A DNA stretch of 64,000 bases from Alicyclobacillus acidiphilus NBRC 100859 (GTDB lineage Bacteria > Bacillota > Bacilli > Alicyclobacillales > Alicyclobacillaceae): NCBI RefSeq assembly GCF_001544355.1, contig NZ_BCQI01000013.1, forward strand, positions 25,837-89,836, read 5' to 3'. Under the pieces are notes generated by a model. The model was not told the origin of the DNA and did no database searches. It saw only the letters and a list, made by a program, of their open reading frames with translations. Within the stretch, counting starts at the first letter, position 1; every line of letters starts with the position of its first letter. Positions 8,549 to 17,033 of this stretch are shown here, one piece after another. The position numbers were made by a program, and so were the translations under genes.

Positions 8549-8684
8549 AGCGAGTCTCTCCTCCTGCAAATTCCCGAAGAAGGGTTTTTGATGGGTGTTT
8601 ATCGTCTTCTATCACCCTGTTTGGTCCGAGACTCAGCATAGCAAGACAGCATCAAAAAATCCTCACAATCCGTCGATGAATGGC

Positions 8685-8718
8685 GAAAAAAAAGTGACCG
8701 TTGGAAAACCAACGGTCA
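8685..8718 (-). terminator. intrinsic terminator upstream of the esterase
   Basis: TGACCGTTGG (8695-8704) pairs perfectly with CCAACGGTCA (8709-8718). On the minus strand the hairpin is followed by a run of eight T (plus-strand A-run 8686-8693). The only gene to its right is on the plus strand, so it ends a short minus-strand RNA or attenuates the esterase mRNA. Confidence 0.8.
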
Positions 8719-8808
8719 AAGTGTGATACACAAGGGGGTCAAGAAAAGGAATTGCAACTGGCGCAACCTGCCTGGGATCATCGTAGCGAGGAAACATTGA
8801 ATTTCCAT
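8716..8808 (-). CDS. possible 30-aa leader peptide or small protein
   Basis: Starts ATG-GAA-ATT after an AAAAGGA-type ribosome site and encodes 30 residues, mostly hydrophobic in the second half (LQFLFLTPLCITL). Its TGA stop is the first three bases of the terminator stem at 8695-8718. A peptide ending exactly at a terminator upstream of another gene is the geometry of a leader peptide, but an independent miniprotein or chance ORF is equally possible. No known leader family is recognised. Confidence 0.35.
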   Translation of the reverse strand: MEIQCFLATMIPGRLRQLQFLFLTPLCITL

Positions 8809-8884
8809 TGAATCGTTCCTTTTCTATGGATTCGCGCGCCTGATTTGATATGATCGTGGTAACCTACCAGTTAGGGGATGACGA

Positions 8885-10162
8885 ATGCTTTCTACGACGT
8901 TGGACAACCAAACGATCCAAGCCAGGCGATTCGGAGAAGGTGTGGCGAAATGGTGTTTGTTCTGCTTCTCTGCGTTCGCCGTAGTCAACTACACCTGTAA
9001 TCTGTCCTATTGGCGCTTTCTCGGGCCAATCTGGGACAAACTCGTACTGGCCGTGATGGCGTACATCGCGCTCGTGAGGTACATTCAAGGATATCGTCCA
9101 GAGCGGTTTGCGTGGAGCAAATATGGGGGCTGGTACGTCCTGTACTGCGTCGCGCTCATGCTCGCAGGCGATCACAATCCGGTTCTCGTATTTGACGGGT
9201 TCATGATGGACGTAGAATTTATTTTATTTGGGATGCTCATGCCTTATATCGTGGACCGCGACGATCTGCCGAAGATTTTGTACTGCGCGGTCTGTACGTC
9301 CATACTTCTCGGCATGCATGGCGTCTTCCAATATATAATGAAAGTTCCCGTACCTGCCACTTGGCTGGACGTTGGTGAATCGGTCCGGACCCGCGTCTAC
9401 TCGCTGATGCAGTCCCCAGCGGAACTCGGCGCCAACATGGAGCTGGCGCTGCCCGTCCTGATTGCGTTGACCTTTGTCGACCGCCACCGCGTTCGGAAGT
9501 GGCTGTACCTCGCCGGCAGCGTATGTTGTCTGGCGACGCTGGTATTCACATTCGATCGCGGTTCTTGGCTGGGGCTTGGCTGCGCCGTGCTGATCACGTC
9601 GATTGTTTACGAACGGCGCATCCTGCCAATTCTGATCGTGTTGGCGGCCGTACTGTTTCTGGTGCCGCCGATTCACCACCGAGTCATGGATTTATTTAAC
9701 GAAGTATATATTGTGAAATCCGCCCAGGGCGGTCGCATCATGCTGTGGCAACAAGCGTTTGACGTCATGGCGAAAGCTCCATTCTTTGGCGCAGGACTGG
9801 GACGCTATGGCGGAGCCATCGCCACGTCGCATACGTTCTCCTTGTATTCGGACAACTACTATGCCAAAATACTTGGCGAATCAGGGCTCGTTGGCTTGAC
9901 GCTGTTTGCCGCGATGCAGGTGGCGATATTGCGCGACGTGGCCCGTGTGCTGCGAAAGGCCGCCGGCAGAACACGCCTGCTCGCCCTTGCTGGACTGACA
10001 GGCGTGATCGCGATCCTTGTTCACAGTTTTGTTGAGAACTTATTTGAGTATAGTTATACCGCAAATCTTTACTTTTTAATGGTCGGCCTGATCCTTTTGT
10101 GGGGACGAACATTGGAAGAAGACGCCGCGGTACGGAGAGGAACTTCATCATGGTCGAGCTGA
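8885..10162 (+). CDS. O-antigen ligase/polymerase-like membrane protein (Wzy_C family)
   Basis: 425 residues with ten or more membrane segments. The large extracellular loop region contains FDRGSWLGL and the GAGLGRYGG stretch typical of Wzy/WaaL-type proteins, which polymerise or ligate undecaprenyl-linked glycans on the outer face of the membrane. The ATG follows AGGGGATGACGA. The downstream GT2 gene starts inside its last codons (13-nt overlap), so both are one transcriptional unit, probably for a surface or exopolysaccharide. The exact activity (polymerase or ligase) cannot be told from sequence alone. Confidence 0.82.
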   Translation: MLSTTLDNQTIQARRFGEGVAKWCLFCFSAFAVVNYTCNLSYWRFLGPIWDKLVLAVMAYIALVRYIQGYRPERFAWSKYGGWYVLYCVALMLAGDHNPVLVFDGFMMDVEFILFGMLMPYIVDRDDLPKILYCAVCTSILLGMHGVFQYIMKVPVPATWLDVGESVRTRVYSLMQSPAELGANMELALPVLIALTFVDRHRVRKWLYLAGSVCCLATLVFTFDRGSWLGLGCAVLITSIVYERRILPILIVLAAVLFLVPPIHHRVMDLFNEVYIVKSAQGGRIMLWQQAFDVMAKAPFFGAGLGRYGGAIATSHTFSLYSDNYYAKILGESGLVGLTLFAAMQVAILRDVARVLRKAAGRTRLLALAGLTGVIAILVHSFVENLFEYSYTANLYFLMVGLILLWGRTLEEDAAVRRGTSSWSS

Positions 10163-11403
10163 TGTATGGATTGCTGAATACAATATACGGTGCGCTGCAG
10201 CTTATCACAGGGCTTGTTGCGCTTTATCAGCTTGCTCTCTCCATCTTCGGGTTGATTCACCGAAAACGCGAGGTCCTGCTTCCGCCATCGAAACGGTTTG
10301 CGATTGTGGTGCCTGCGCACAACGAGGAACGCGTGATTGGTCCGCTCATCGACAGTTTGAAAGCACAAGACTACCCATCGGACTTGTACGAGATTCACGT
10401 GATTGCCGATAACTGTACAGACCATACGGCGGATGTCGCCGCCATGCATGGCGCCATTGTCCATCGGCGAACCAGCGCGGACCAGCGCGGCAAAGGCTAC
10501 GCAATCGAGTGGATCATTGCGGAACTAGACAAGCTGAACGTGCAGTACGACGCGTTAACCATGTTTGACGCGGACAACCTGGTCGATCACGAATTTTTGG
10601 CAAGGATGAACGATTTGCTCTGCCGAGGCAACAAAGTGATTCAGGGGTACCTCGGTGTCAAAAATCCGTTCGACACATGGGTCAGCGTGTCACTGGCGAT
10701 TTCTTATTGGTTCGATAACCGGATGTGGCAGAACGCTCGTCAGAACCTTGGCATCTCATGCGCGCTTGGTGGAACCGGTCTGTGTATCGATCACGGAGTT
10801 CTCAAAGAGATTGGCTGGAAAGCCACCGGTTTGACAGAAGACCTCGAATTCGGCGTGCGTTGCCTCCGCAATGGCATTGTGCCTACCTGGGCGCACGACG
10901 CAAAGGTCTACGATGAAAAGCCGACCGGGTTCACAGCCTCTTTTCGGCAACGTTTGCGCTGGCAGCAAGGACACTTTCAATGTGCGAAAGAGCACTTATT
11001 CCCGTTGCTTTGGGAAGGTATCGTCGGACGCAATTTAGCGAAATTCGACATGGCTGTCTATTTGTTTCAGCCGATGCGCTCGCTCCTTCTCTTTTTGGCA
11101 GCCGCGATTTTGTTTTTGGTGCACTTTTCGCCAGCGAGCAAAGTGTCGTCCGCTCACTTCATACCAATCATTCCAACCAACGTATGGGTAATTGTGAACG
11201 TCTTGCTGTTCGCGCAAATGCCGTTGGCATTGTTGTTGGAGCGCATCAACTGGCGCGCGTACTTTGGCCTTGCCGTCCTGCCGTTCTTCCTATGGACGTG
11301 GGGCCCCGTGACGCTGCAGGCGTACTTGACGCGCAGCAATCGCAAGTGGTACCACACGCCTCATAAACGGGCCATTCGCCTGGACGAATTGCGCGGGCGA
11401 TAA
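10150..11403 (+). CDS. family 2 glycosyltransferase (cellulose-synthase-like)
   Basis: 417 residues: an N-terminal membrane helix (~1-35), a GT-A domain starting FAIVVPAHNEERVIGPLI, the metal-binding DxD-like FDADN, the acceptor-site TGLTEDLEF and the processive-type QRLRWQQGHF (QxxRW), then 3-4 C-terminal membrane helices. It resembles membrane GT2 enzymes that build beta-linked polysaccharides. The ATG at 10150 is preceded by GAGAGGAAC and overlaps the end of the Wzy-like gene. Together they likely make and polymerise a cell-surface glycan. The sugar donor is unknown. Confidence 0.88.
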   Translation: MVELMYGLLNTIYGALQLITGLVALYQLALSIFGLIHRKREVLLPPSKRFAIVVPAHNEERVIGPLIDSLKAQDYPSDLYEIHVIADNCTDHTADVAAMHGAIVHRRTSADQRGKGYAIEWIIAELDKLNVQYDALTMFDADNLVDHEFLARMNDLLCRGNKVIQGYLGVKNPFDTWVSVSLAISYWFDNRMWQNARQNLGISCALGGTGLCIDHGVLKEIGWKATGLTEDLEFGVRCLRNGIVPTWAHDAKVYDEKPTGFTASFRQRLRWQQGHFQCAKEHLFPLLWEGIVGRNLAKFDMAVYLFQPMRSLLLFLAAAILFLVHFSPASKVSSAHFIPIIPTNVWVIVNVLLFAQMPLALLLERINWRAYFGLAVLPFFLWTWGPVTLQAYLTRSNRKWYHTPHKRAIRLDELRGR

Positions 11404-11407
11404 AGTT

Positions 11408-11461
11408 AGAGGCTCGTTCACCATCGGTCGATGTTATCGACGATGTGAACGAGCCTCTTTT
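11408..11461 (+). terminator. strong intrinsic terminator
   Basis: AGAGGCTCGTTCAC (11408-11421) pairs perfectly with 11445-11458 and TTTT follows; the inner bases also pair. It ends the Wzy-GT2 transcript and may also serve the convergent chemoreceptor gene. Confidence 0.85.
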
Positions 11462-11471
11462 GCCACTGGCA

Positions 11472-12296
11472 TCAAGAACGAACACGCGCAGCCAAATCGG
11501 TCAACTCCGTACTCACCCGCACGATCTCATCGATGGTGTCCGCAAGTGAATCCGTTCCCCGCTGTTGAACCAGGGCGTCCTCAAAGAGCGACTGGATTTT
11601 CATATCGATTTCCCGCAGCGCTTGCACGACTTTGTTGGTCGCGTCCAGCACAGTTTTGGACGAAGTTCCGGTCTGCTCTGACAGTTTCCGAACCTCGGCG
11701 GCGATCACGCGGAACGATTGTCCCGCTTCCCCTGCACGCGCCGCCTCAATGCTCGCGTTGAGACCAATGATCCGCGTCCTTGCAGACACATCCGCAATCA
11801 CGTTCGCCATATCGCCAATCAATTTGCTCGAACCCTCGATGGCGTGACTTTCTTCGGAGAGTTCCTTCGAAATGGTCGACAACGCGGTGGCCTTCTCGCG
11901 AAGCTGGTCCATGGTCGCGGACAATTGCTGAACCATGGCTGAAAGACTGACGGATGTCGAGTGCAGAATATCTCGATCACGCGTTGAAGCAAACATGCAC
12001 ATGGAGCCAACGACCTTGTCGTCTTCGAATAACGGGACACCCGTTCCCTGGTACGGAATGCCACCGCTGACTTCCGGGTTGCCTACCCGCGTAACGACAA
12101 CACCCTTCGTCGTCACTTCTCTGCCGATGCTGCCGTCTCGAAACGACTGCCCCGCATCAAAGGCTGGAATGAAGAAGTCGCGACCTGGAATGGAGAAAAT
12201 ATAACCGTTCAGATCCGTCACGACAAAATGGGCATAAGGGATCAATTGATGAAATCGAGGAGCGACCTCAATGACTTGCTCTAGAACCATTGGCAT
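11472..12296 (-). CDS. soluble methyl-accepting chemotaxis protein
   Basis: 274 residues with no membrane segment. Residues ~1-110 form a small sensor domain that looks PAS/Cache-like (FVVTDLNGYIF ... GTGVPLFEDDKVVGSMCMF). Residues ~115-270 are the coiled-coil signalling domain with the hairpin-tip motif RTRIIGLNASIEAARAGEAGQSFRVIAAEVRKL. Cytosolic chemoreceptors of this size, such as YfmS in Bacillus, pass a cytoplasmic signal to CheA/CheW. The ATG at 12296 has GGGGTG 4 nt upstream; an ATG two codons later is better spaced. It is monocistronic, with no other chemotaxis genes in the window. Confidence 0.82.
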   Translation of the reverse strand: MPMVLEQVIEVAPRFHQLIPYAHFVVTDLNGYIFSIPGRDFFIPAFDAGQSFRDGSIGREVTTKGVVVTRVGNPEVSGGIPYQGTGVPLFEDDKVVGSMCMFASTRDRDILHSTSVSLSAMVQQLSATMDQLREKATALSTISKELSEESHAIEGSSKLIGDMANVIADVSARTRIIGLNASIEAARAGEAGQSFRVIAAEVRKLSEQTGTSSKTVLDATNKVVQALREIDMKIQSLFEDALVQQRGTDSLADTIDEIVRVSTELTDLAARVRS

Positions 12297-12496
12297 TTAC
12301 ACCCCACACGCGTGATTCGACTTTAGATGACCATGATTCGACTATACCAAGCCCGTTCCCTGCATCCTGAAAATGCTCATTGAAATTCTGACAGGACTGT
12401 CACACAATGATCCTGGCAAGCGCAAGTACGGACCCGAGAAGCTCAAGTAGAGAGCAGGGGCGTGCTGTCGGGTTAATCATCGAAGGAGTGGCTGGG

Positions 12497-13291
12497 ATGA
12501 CGGAGATACAGCTAAAAGGGACAAAGGCACTCGTAACCGGGGCGTCAAGCGGCTTGGGACTCGCGATGGCGGAGGCGTTGCTCGACAGAGGCGCGTCCGT
12601 CGTGTTGACGTCGAGATCGAAATCCAAGTTGCAGCCCATCGTGCAGCGATATCGTGCGAGTGGACTGGACGCATATGGATTGGCGCTCGATGTGCGCGAC
12701 ATCGATTCGATTGACGCCACAGTCCAGTGGGTCAAGCGGGAGTGGGGAAAGCTTGACGTGCTGGTGAACAACGCGGGTATCGGCATGCGCACCGTGAATC
12801 CGAAATTCATGTTCGAACCGCAGCCGTTCTTTGAAGTGTCGCCAGAGGGGTTTCGCGATGTGATCGACACGAACTTAACGGGTTACTTCCTGGTCTCACG
12901 CGCGTTCACACCGTTGTTCGTCGAGCAGAAATCCGGGAAAATCATCAATATCTCCATCAATCGTGAAACCATGGTCCGCAAGGGCTTTGTACCCTATGGT
13001 CCCTCTCGGGCCGCAACCGACTCCCTGTCCTATATCATGGCAGAGGACTTGCGTCCGTATGGCGTCACGGTCAACATTTTGCTCCCGGGCGGAGCCACCG
13101 AGACAGGGATGCTTCCCGAAGAATACAAAGATACATGGAAATCGATCCCGGGTCTTCTCAAACCCGACATTATGGCGCAACCCATCGTGTTTTTGGCGTC
13201 GCATTTGTCTGACAACCTCACGGGCGAACGAATTGTGGCGCGCGAATTCGCGGAGTGGATGAGCGAAAGAGGTATCAAACCGTTCGATTGA
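12497..13291 (+). CDS. short-chain dehydrogenase/reductase with Arg in place of catalytic Lys
   Basis: 264 residues with the NAD(P)-binding TGASSGLG near the N-terminus, a DVRD turn, NNAG and NISIN. The active-site YxxxK is changed to YGPSR, so the conserved lysine is an arginine. Classical SDRs need that lysine to position the cofactor ribose and lower the tyrosine pKa, so activity may be altered. The ATG at 12497 follows AAGGAG with 8-9 nt spacing; the 30 extra upstream codons lack a start signal. It is probably monocistronic and the substrate is unknown. Confidence 0.82.
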   Translation: MTEIQLKGTKALVTGASSGLGLAMAEALLDRGASVVLTSRSKSKLQPIVQRYRASGLDAYGLALDVRDIDSIDATVQWVKREWGKLDVLVNNAGIGMRTVNPKFMFEPQPFFEVSPEGFRDVIDTNLTGYFLVSRAFTPLFVEQKSGKIINISINRETMVRKGFVPYGPSRAATDSLSYIMAEDLRPYGVTVNILLPGGATETGMLPEEYKDTWKSIPGLLKPDIMAQPIVFLASHLSDNLTGERIVAREFAEWMSERGIKPFD

Positions 13292-13369
13292 GCGGGTGAT
13301 TCAGGCGGAGAAGCATTGGGAAAGGCCGGACATCGCTCATCGATTCCGGCCCTTGTTTCGCAAGTATGT

Positions 13370-13948
13370 TCAGTTGCTTTGGCGCACTCGCGCCTGCGCA
13401 GATTCACCGTCGTGGAGGGCCGTCAACAACTTCTCGAGCTGCATCAACTTGCCTTCGATCCGGTGCAAGTGACTCTGCATATCGTCGATTTCCTGCTCCG
13501 CCTTGTAGTTGATGGCGAAATCGATGATTGACTCATGTTTGTCTCGTGCGGCCTGCCGGTTCTGGCTCATCATGATGATGGGCGCTTGAAATGCCGCAAT
13601 GAAGGATAGACAAAGATTCAATAGAATAAACGGCGGCTTGTCAAAATGGAAAGGATGAGTGATGCTTAAGGAATTCCACAGGATCCAAAATCCCAACACC
13701 GCTCCGAAGATGCAAAGAAACATCCAACTTCCGCCGAACGCAGCGATTTTGTCAGCCAGTTTGTCCGACCAACTTGTCTTCTTGTCGTATTCTTCGTCGA
13801 CCTGCGTGAGAATCTTCGACTCGTACAAACGCACAAGTCGATCAATCCGGCGCGCGTCATCCTCGTTGAGAGGAATCTCGAACCCTTCAATCGTCGCATT
13901 TTCCTCACGGAGTTCATTTGGCAAGACGTAATAGTTGCGCTTTCCCAT
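13370..13948 (-). CDS. DUF1003 membrane protein
   Basis: 192 residues with two membrane segments in the middle (GGSWMFLCIFGAVLGFWILWN and PPFILLNLCLSFIAAFQAPIIMM), the family motif SQNRQAARDK, and a C-terminal coiled coil (EIDDMQSHLHRIEGKLMQLEKLL). DUF1003 proteins are widespread membrane proteins of unclear function. The ATG at 13948 has GGGAG 8 nt upstream; the frame opens at a TTG three codons earlier. No operon partner is evident. Confidence 0.85.
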   Translation of the reverse strand: MGKRNYYVLPNELREENATIEGFEIPLNEDDARRIDRLVRLYESKILTQVDEEYDKKTSWSDKLADKIAAFGGSWMFLCIFGAVLGFWILWNSLSITHPFHFDKPPFILLNLCLSFIAAFQAPIIMMSQNRQAARDKHESIIDFAINYKAEQEIDDMQSHLHRIEGKLMQLEKLLTALHDGESAQARVRQSN

Positions 13949-13957
13949 GTTCAACAC

Positions 13958-14275
13958 TCCCTCTTTCCGGGGAATTGAACATCAAAAGCGTACCCATTTA
14001 CATCGCGCTCAGCCTCCGCAAAACGCGAACATACGCATGGATGAACAATTCCCCGTTTGTTCGTTCAGGACCTGGAGACATACTGTCCAAGTGCTCATCC
14101 CCTTCTGCGCATATCACGCACATCTATAGTATTCGCTCAATCGCAAGGCGGCAAGCCCTTTTTCAATTTGTCGACGCGGGCCGCGCGAATCGCAGGCCCT
14201 CCTGCAGTGCATAGCGGGATCGAGAAAGGAAAATCCTGTAGACAGTTTGAAGTGCAGAGCTCAACAGAGGAATGA
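13958..14275. other. intergenic region without recognised content
   Basis: A 318-nt gap between the DUF1003 gene (minus) and the DUF421 gene (plus), so it should hold both promoters. I see no consensus promoter, structured RNA or small ORF with a convincing ribosome site; short open frames here overlap each other and look incidental. Confidence 0.4.
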
Positions 14276-14827
14276 ATGAAGAAGATGGCAATCCATTGGT
14301 TGACAGTCGCGCTCACCACCGTCATCACATTTACCATATTGCTCGCGTTGGTCAGGTGGATTGGCGAAACACAAATCAGTCAGGCAACCTATTTTAATTG
14401 GGTAGCCGGGGCTTGCATGGGCAACATCGCGGCCAACATGATTACGTCCGAAGGCGCGTCAGGGGTGATTACGGGTGCGATCCAGTTGTTCTTTTTCTCT
14501 TGTATCACCATTTTGGCGTCGACGCTTTCGCTGAAAAGTCGATGGTTTCGTCGGGTCGCGAGCGGTGAGCCCGTGATTTTGATCCATCGCGGCGAATACA
14601 ACTTGAAGCACATGAAGAAAAGCAAGATCGATCTCGATCTTCTCCGACAACTGCTCCGCGAACAGGGGTATTTCGACTATCGGCAAATCGAGTACGCCAT
14701 TCTGGAGCCAACCGGTAGTCTCAGTGTCTTGCCGATGCCCGATGCGGTGAACAAAAGTGAAACGTCCACGGCGCAAACCAAAAACCCGCAGACGGCACAG
14801 CGCGAAGAACTAAATCATACTCACTGA
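14276..14827 (+). CDS. DUF421 (YetF-like) membrane protein
   Basis: 183 residues. Three N-terminal membrane segments (~5-27, ~35-55, ~63-85) precede a soluble part with GEPVILIHRGEYNLKHMKKSKIDLDLLRQLLREQGYFD and AILEPTGSLSVLP, the YetF/DUF421 signature. These proteins sit in the inner membrane of many spore formers, some in the forespore, and their role is unclear. The ATG at 14276 has AGAGG 5 nt upstream. The C-terminal tail (Ser/Thr/Gln-rich) is variable in the family. Confidence 0.85.
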   Translation: MKKMAIHWLTVALTTVITFTILLALVRWIGETQISQATYFNWVAGACMGNIAANMITSEGASGVITGAIQLFFFSCITILASTLSLKSRWFRRVASGEPVILIHRGEYNLKHMKKSKIDLDLLRQLLREQGYFDYRQIEYAILEPTGSLSVLPMPDAVNKSETSTAQTKNPQTAQREELNHTH

Positions 14828-14856
14828 CACTTGTTCCTTGGCCCGTGAACATAGCC

Positions 14857-15669
14857 CTAAATCCGATAAAAAATCGCCTTTCGGAAGATGAGCGTGATCA
14901 TGGCCACAGCCAACAATACAACCAACATCAAGCCTGCCAAACTGCCATTCGTGTGCGGTGAGGATATCCAGGTGATCCACAAGTCGTAACCGCTGTGAAT
15001 CGCCATCGTCAGTACGATGCGTCCAGTGATGATGGTGAACAATGCGAGTACTGCTCCGAGAAGGCTGAACAGCAGCCAAGCGCGGACCAGATGACTTTGA
15101 AATTCAAAAATATGCCCAGCTCCAAAGGCGAGAGAGCTCATCACAAATCCTGTGGCAAACGCGGCGGTTCGAGTGGATCGAAGGTGCCACTTGGAATGAA
15201 GCAAGCGACGCAGCACCACGATGACCGTACCCACCATGCTCCAACGCCACAATTCTTCAAGTCCTGCGACCACAGCCACCAAATAATCCGCGATGGATGG
15301 ATTCGAGGACACATTGGACTCATTGAACTGCAAAAACATCCCCGTGACGGCGCTGAATAGTTGCAAAAAGCCAATCGCCGCCAGAGGAAAAGCGATGTAC
15401 AGATACAGGCTCCACGCCACTCGCGCGATTCCAGATAATCGCCCTGACCGCAGTGGATCGTCGGGCCGAAATAAAGTCCGACGGAAATGAGGCAACAGCA
15501 CGATCAACGAACCTATGCTGAGCAATATGTACAAAAGGCCCAGCCAGATCGCTCCAACGCCGTTGTCGAGATTCGCCAGCGTTGAGAAAACAGCGAATAC
15601 AACCATATAAACGATTTGCCATGTGCGCAGTCCTCGACCCACACTCTCGGCCAAACGCGACCATCTCAT
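14857..15669 (-). CDS. CPBP-family intramembrane metalloprotease-like protein
   Basis: 270 residues with about eight membrane segments. The CPBP (Abi) active-site pattern is visible: GLEELWRW (EExxxR-like), FGAGHIF (a His in a helix) and LTMAIHSGYD. CPBP proteins are glutamate/histidine-dependent membrane proteases related to Rce1, or inactive relatives used in bacteriocin immunity and signalling. The ATG at 15669 has GGAGG just upstream. It is convergent with the DUF421 gene, and no bacteriocin genes are nearby. Confidence 0.75.
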   Translation of the reverse strand: MRWSRLAESVGRGLRTWQIVYMVVFAVFSTLANLDNGVGAIWLGLLYILLSIGSLIVLLPHFRRTLFRPDDPLRSGRLSGIARVAWSLYLYIAFPLAAIGFLQLFSAVTGMFLQFNESNVSSNPSIADYLVAVVAGLEELWRWSMVGTVIVVLRRLLHSKWHLRSTRTAAFATGFVMSSLAFGAGHIFEFQSHLVRAWLLFSLLGAVLALFTIITGRIVLTMAIHSGYDLWITWISSPHTNGSLAGLMLVVLLAVAMITLIFRKAIFYRI

Positions 15670-15756
15670 AGATGCCTCCGAACATAATCGGCTATCCCTT
15701 CGTGAGGGATAGCCAGTGTCGTTTTCTGTAGTGTAGCATACGCGTCGAATCGAACG

Positions 15757-16179
15757 TTATTGTTCCTTCGCCGACAGCAGCCTGCGATGTTCGCGTTCAA
15801 AGTTGCGATTCTTGACGACGTGAACGCCGGCGGCTTCAGCTCGTTGATCGATGGCGTGATCGTGAGCTCCCGATTCGAACCAAAGCACCTTGGCTCCCGC
15901 CTGGATCGCGTCGTCGGCAATTTGTTCCACATTTTTGACGTGATCGGGCACATTGACGATATCGACCGGACCATCGATCTCGGCCAGTGACGATACCGCC
16001 GGATGTCCAAGCACCGTGTCGCCGGTACGATTGACCGGGATCACCTGGTATCCTTGAGATTGCTGATATGCTGCCGTACGATACGCCTTCGTGCCTGGAT
16101 TCGGGGTGACACCGACTGATGCAATGATATGCGCGTCGCTCAGCCAATTGGCCAGCGAATCGTCGGATACGTGCGGCAT
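15757..16179 (-). CDS. CoA-binding-domain protein (YccU-like)
   Basis: 140 residues made of a single Rossmann-like CoA_binding domain: IASVGVTPNPGTKAY (nucleotide loop), YQVIPVNRTGDTVLGHPAVSSLAEI, and VLWFESGAHDHAID near the end. Such proteins resemble the N-terminal domain of succinyl-CoA synthetase alpha; their biological role is not established. GGAGGT precedes the ATG at good spacing. It lies 13 nt after the DUF1540 gene on the same strand, so the two are probably cotranscribed. Confidence 0.85.
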   Translation of the reverse strand: MPHVSDDSLANWLSDAHIIASVGVTPNPGTKAYRTAAYQQSQGYQVIPVNRTGDTVLGHPAVSSLAEIDGPVDIVNVPDHVKNVEQIADDAIQAGAKVLWFESGAHDHAIDQRAEAAGVHVVKNRNFEREHRRLLSAKEQ

Positions 16180-16192
16180 ACGAAAACCTCCC

Positions 16193-16405
16193 TCAGCGTG
16201 GGCGAAATGTGTGGCAGCAGGTGTTCCGAGGCGTTGTCGCTGCGTCGGTCCGCTCCAGATCCACCGCGATCTCGTTCGCGATCTCTTCGGTAAACCGGGA
16301 ATTGGCCTGATCGTCCACTGTCACCATGATGGCTGGCGCTGTACACGTGTTATGGTTCTTCCAAAAGTAGCAGTTTGACACGCTGCATTTGACGTCGACA
16401 CCCAC
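16193..16405 (-). CDS. DUF1540 small Cys-rich protein
   Basis: 70 residues with the DUF1540 pattern: VKCSVSNCYFWKNHNTCTAPAIMV and a C-terminal CC pair. The four to five cysteines suggest metal binding or disulfides. DUF1540 proteins are common in spore-forming Firmicutes, with unknown function. The start is a GTG at 16405 preceded by GGAGG 7-8 nt upstream. It probably forms an operon with the downstream CoA-binding protein. Confidence 0.8.
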   Translation of the reverse strand: MGVDVKCSVSNCYFWKNHNTCTAPAIMVTVDDQANSRFTEEIANEIAVDLERTDAATTPRNTCCHTFRPR

Positions 16406-16579
16406 GTGATCGCCTCCTTTAGACTGATCTGCGACTATGCGCGCACATCGACGCGCCGCGAACGTAAACGCGCGTTCGTGCCATTAGTGTCCTCCGCAAT
16501 CCGCAGCCCATCCTGGCAATTGCTTCGGAAGTTGGACACAAGATTCCACGTCCGATTCCACGTCGCGGCAAAAAAATTG

Positions 16580-16608
16580 TTGACTTCCCGATTACCCGGA
16601 TATATGAT
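16580..16608 (+). promoter_or_regulatory. sigma-A promoter of the cold-shock gene
   Basis: TTGACT (16580-16585), 17-nt spacer, TATGAT (16603-16608). It predicts a transcript with a leader of about 130 nt before the csp start, which is typical of cold-shock mRNAs. Confidence 0.7.
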
Positions 16609-16650
16609 GTAGGCAAATACCCATTTGCATGATCATATGTATGATGCATG

Positions 16651-16693
16651 AGCCGTTCCTTTCTGGCCTCAATGGGTCAGAGTTGGAACGGCT
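16651..16693 (+). promoter_or_regulatory. stem-loop in the csp 5' leader
   Basis: AGCCGTTCC (16651-16659) and GGAACGGCT (16685-16693) form a perfect 9-bp stem with a 25-nt loop inside the predicted csp leader. Cold-shock leaders often fold temperature-dependent structures, so a regulatory role is plausible but unproven. Confidence 0.5.
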
Positions 16694-16748
16694 TTATACA
16701 TGCAAATGAATTTGGTAAGTGCTGAAAGAGCACCATGGAGGAATTGGA

Positions 16749-16949
16749 ATGCAAGAAGGTATCGTTAAGTGGTTCAACTCCGAAAAAGGCTTTGGTTTCA
16801 TCCAGATTGAAGGCGGCGACGATGTGTTCGTCCACTTCAGCGCAATCCAAGGCAACGGTTTCAAGACACTCGACGAAGGACAACGCGTAACGTTTGACAT
16901 CGTAGAAGGCCCGAAGGGTCCACAAGCTGCAAACGTTGTTAAATACTAA
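16749..16949 (+). CDS. csp: cold-shock protein (CspA/CspB family)
   Basis: 66 residues, a complete single cold-shock domain. RNP1 is KGFGFI and RNP2 is VFVHF, with the usual [12 protein letters not shown] start and GPQAANVVK end. It binds single-stranded RNA/DNA as an RNA chaperone in the cytoplasm. GGAGG lies 8 nt before the ATG. A long leader with a stem-loop upstream and a strong terminator downstream make it monocistronic. A YdjO-type protein, another cold-inducible family, is the convergent neighbour. Confidence 0.95.
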   Translation: MQEGIVKWFNSEKGFGFIQIEGGDDVFVHFSAIQGNGFKTLDEGQRVTFDIVEGPKGPQAANVVKY

Positions 16950-16964
16950 TCCCTAAATATGAAG

Positions 16965-16995
16965 AGCCCATGTTCTAAGAACATGGGCTTTTTTT
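16965..16995 (+). terminator. strong intrinsic terminator of csp
   Basis: AGCCCATGTTC (16965-16975) pairs perfectly with GAACATGGGCT (16979-16989), a 3-nt loop, followed by seven T. Confidence 0.92.
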
Positions 16996-17033
16996 GATCG
17001 CCGAATGGGCCAGATGGTTGGAACTCATTCCCG

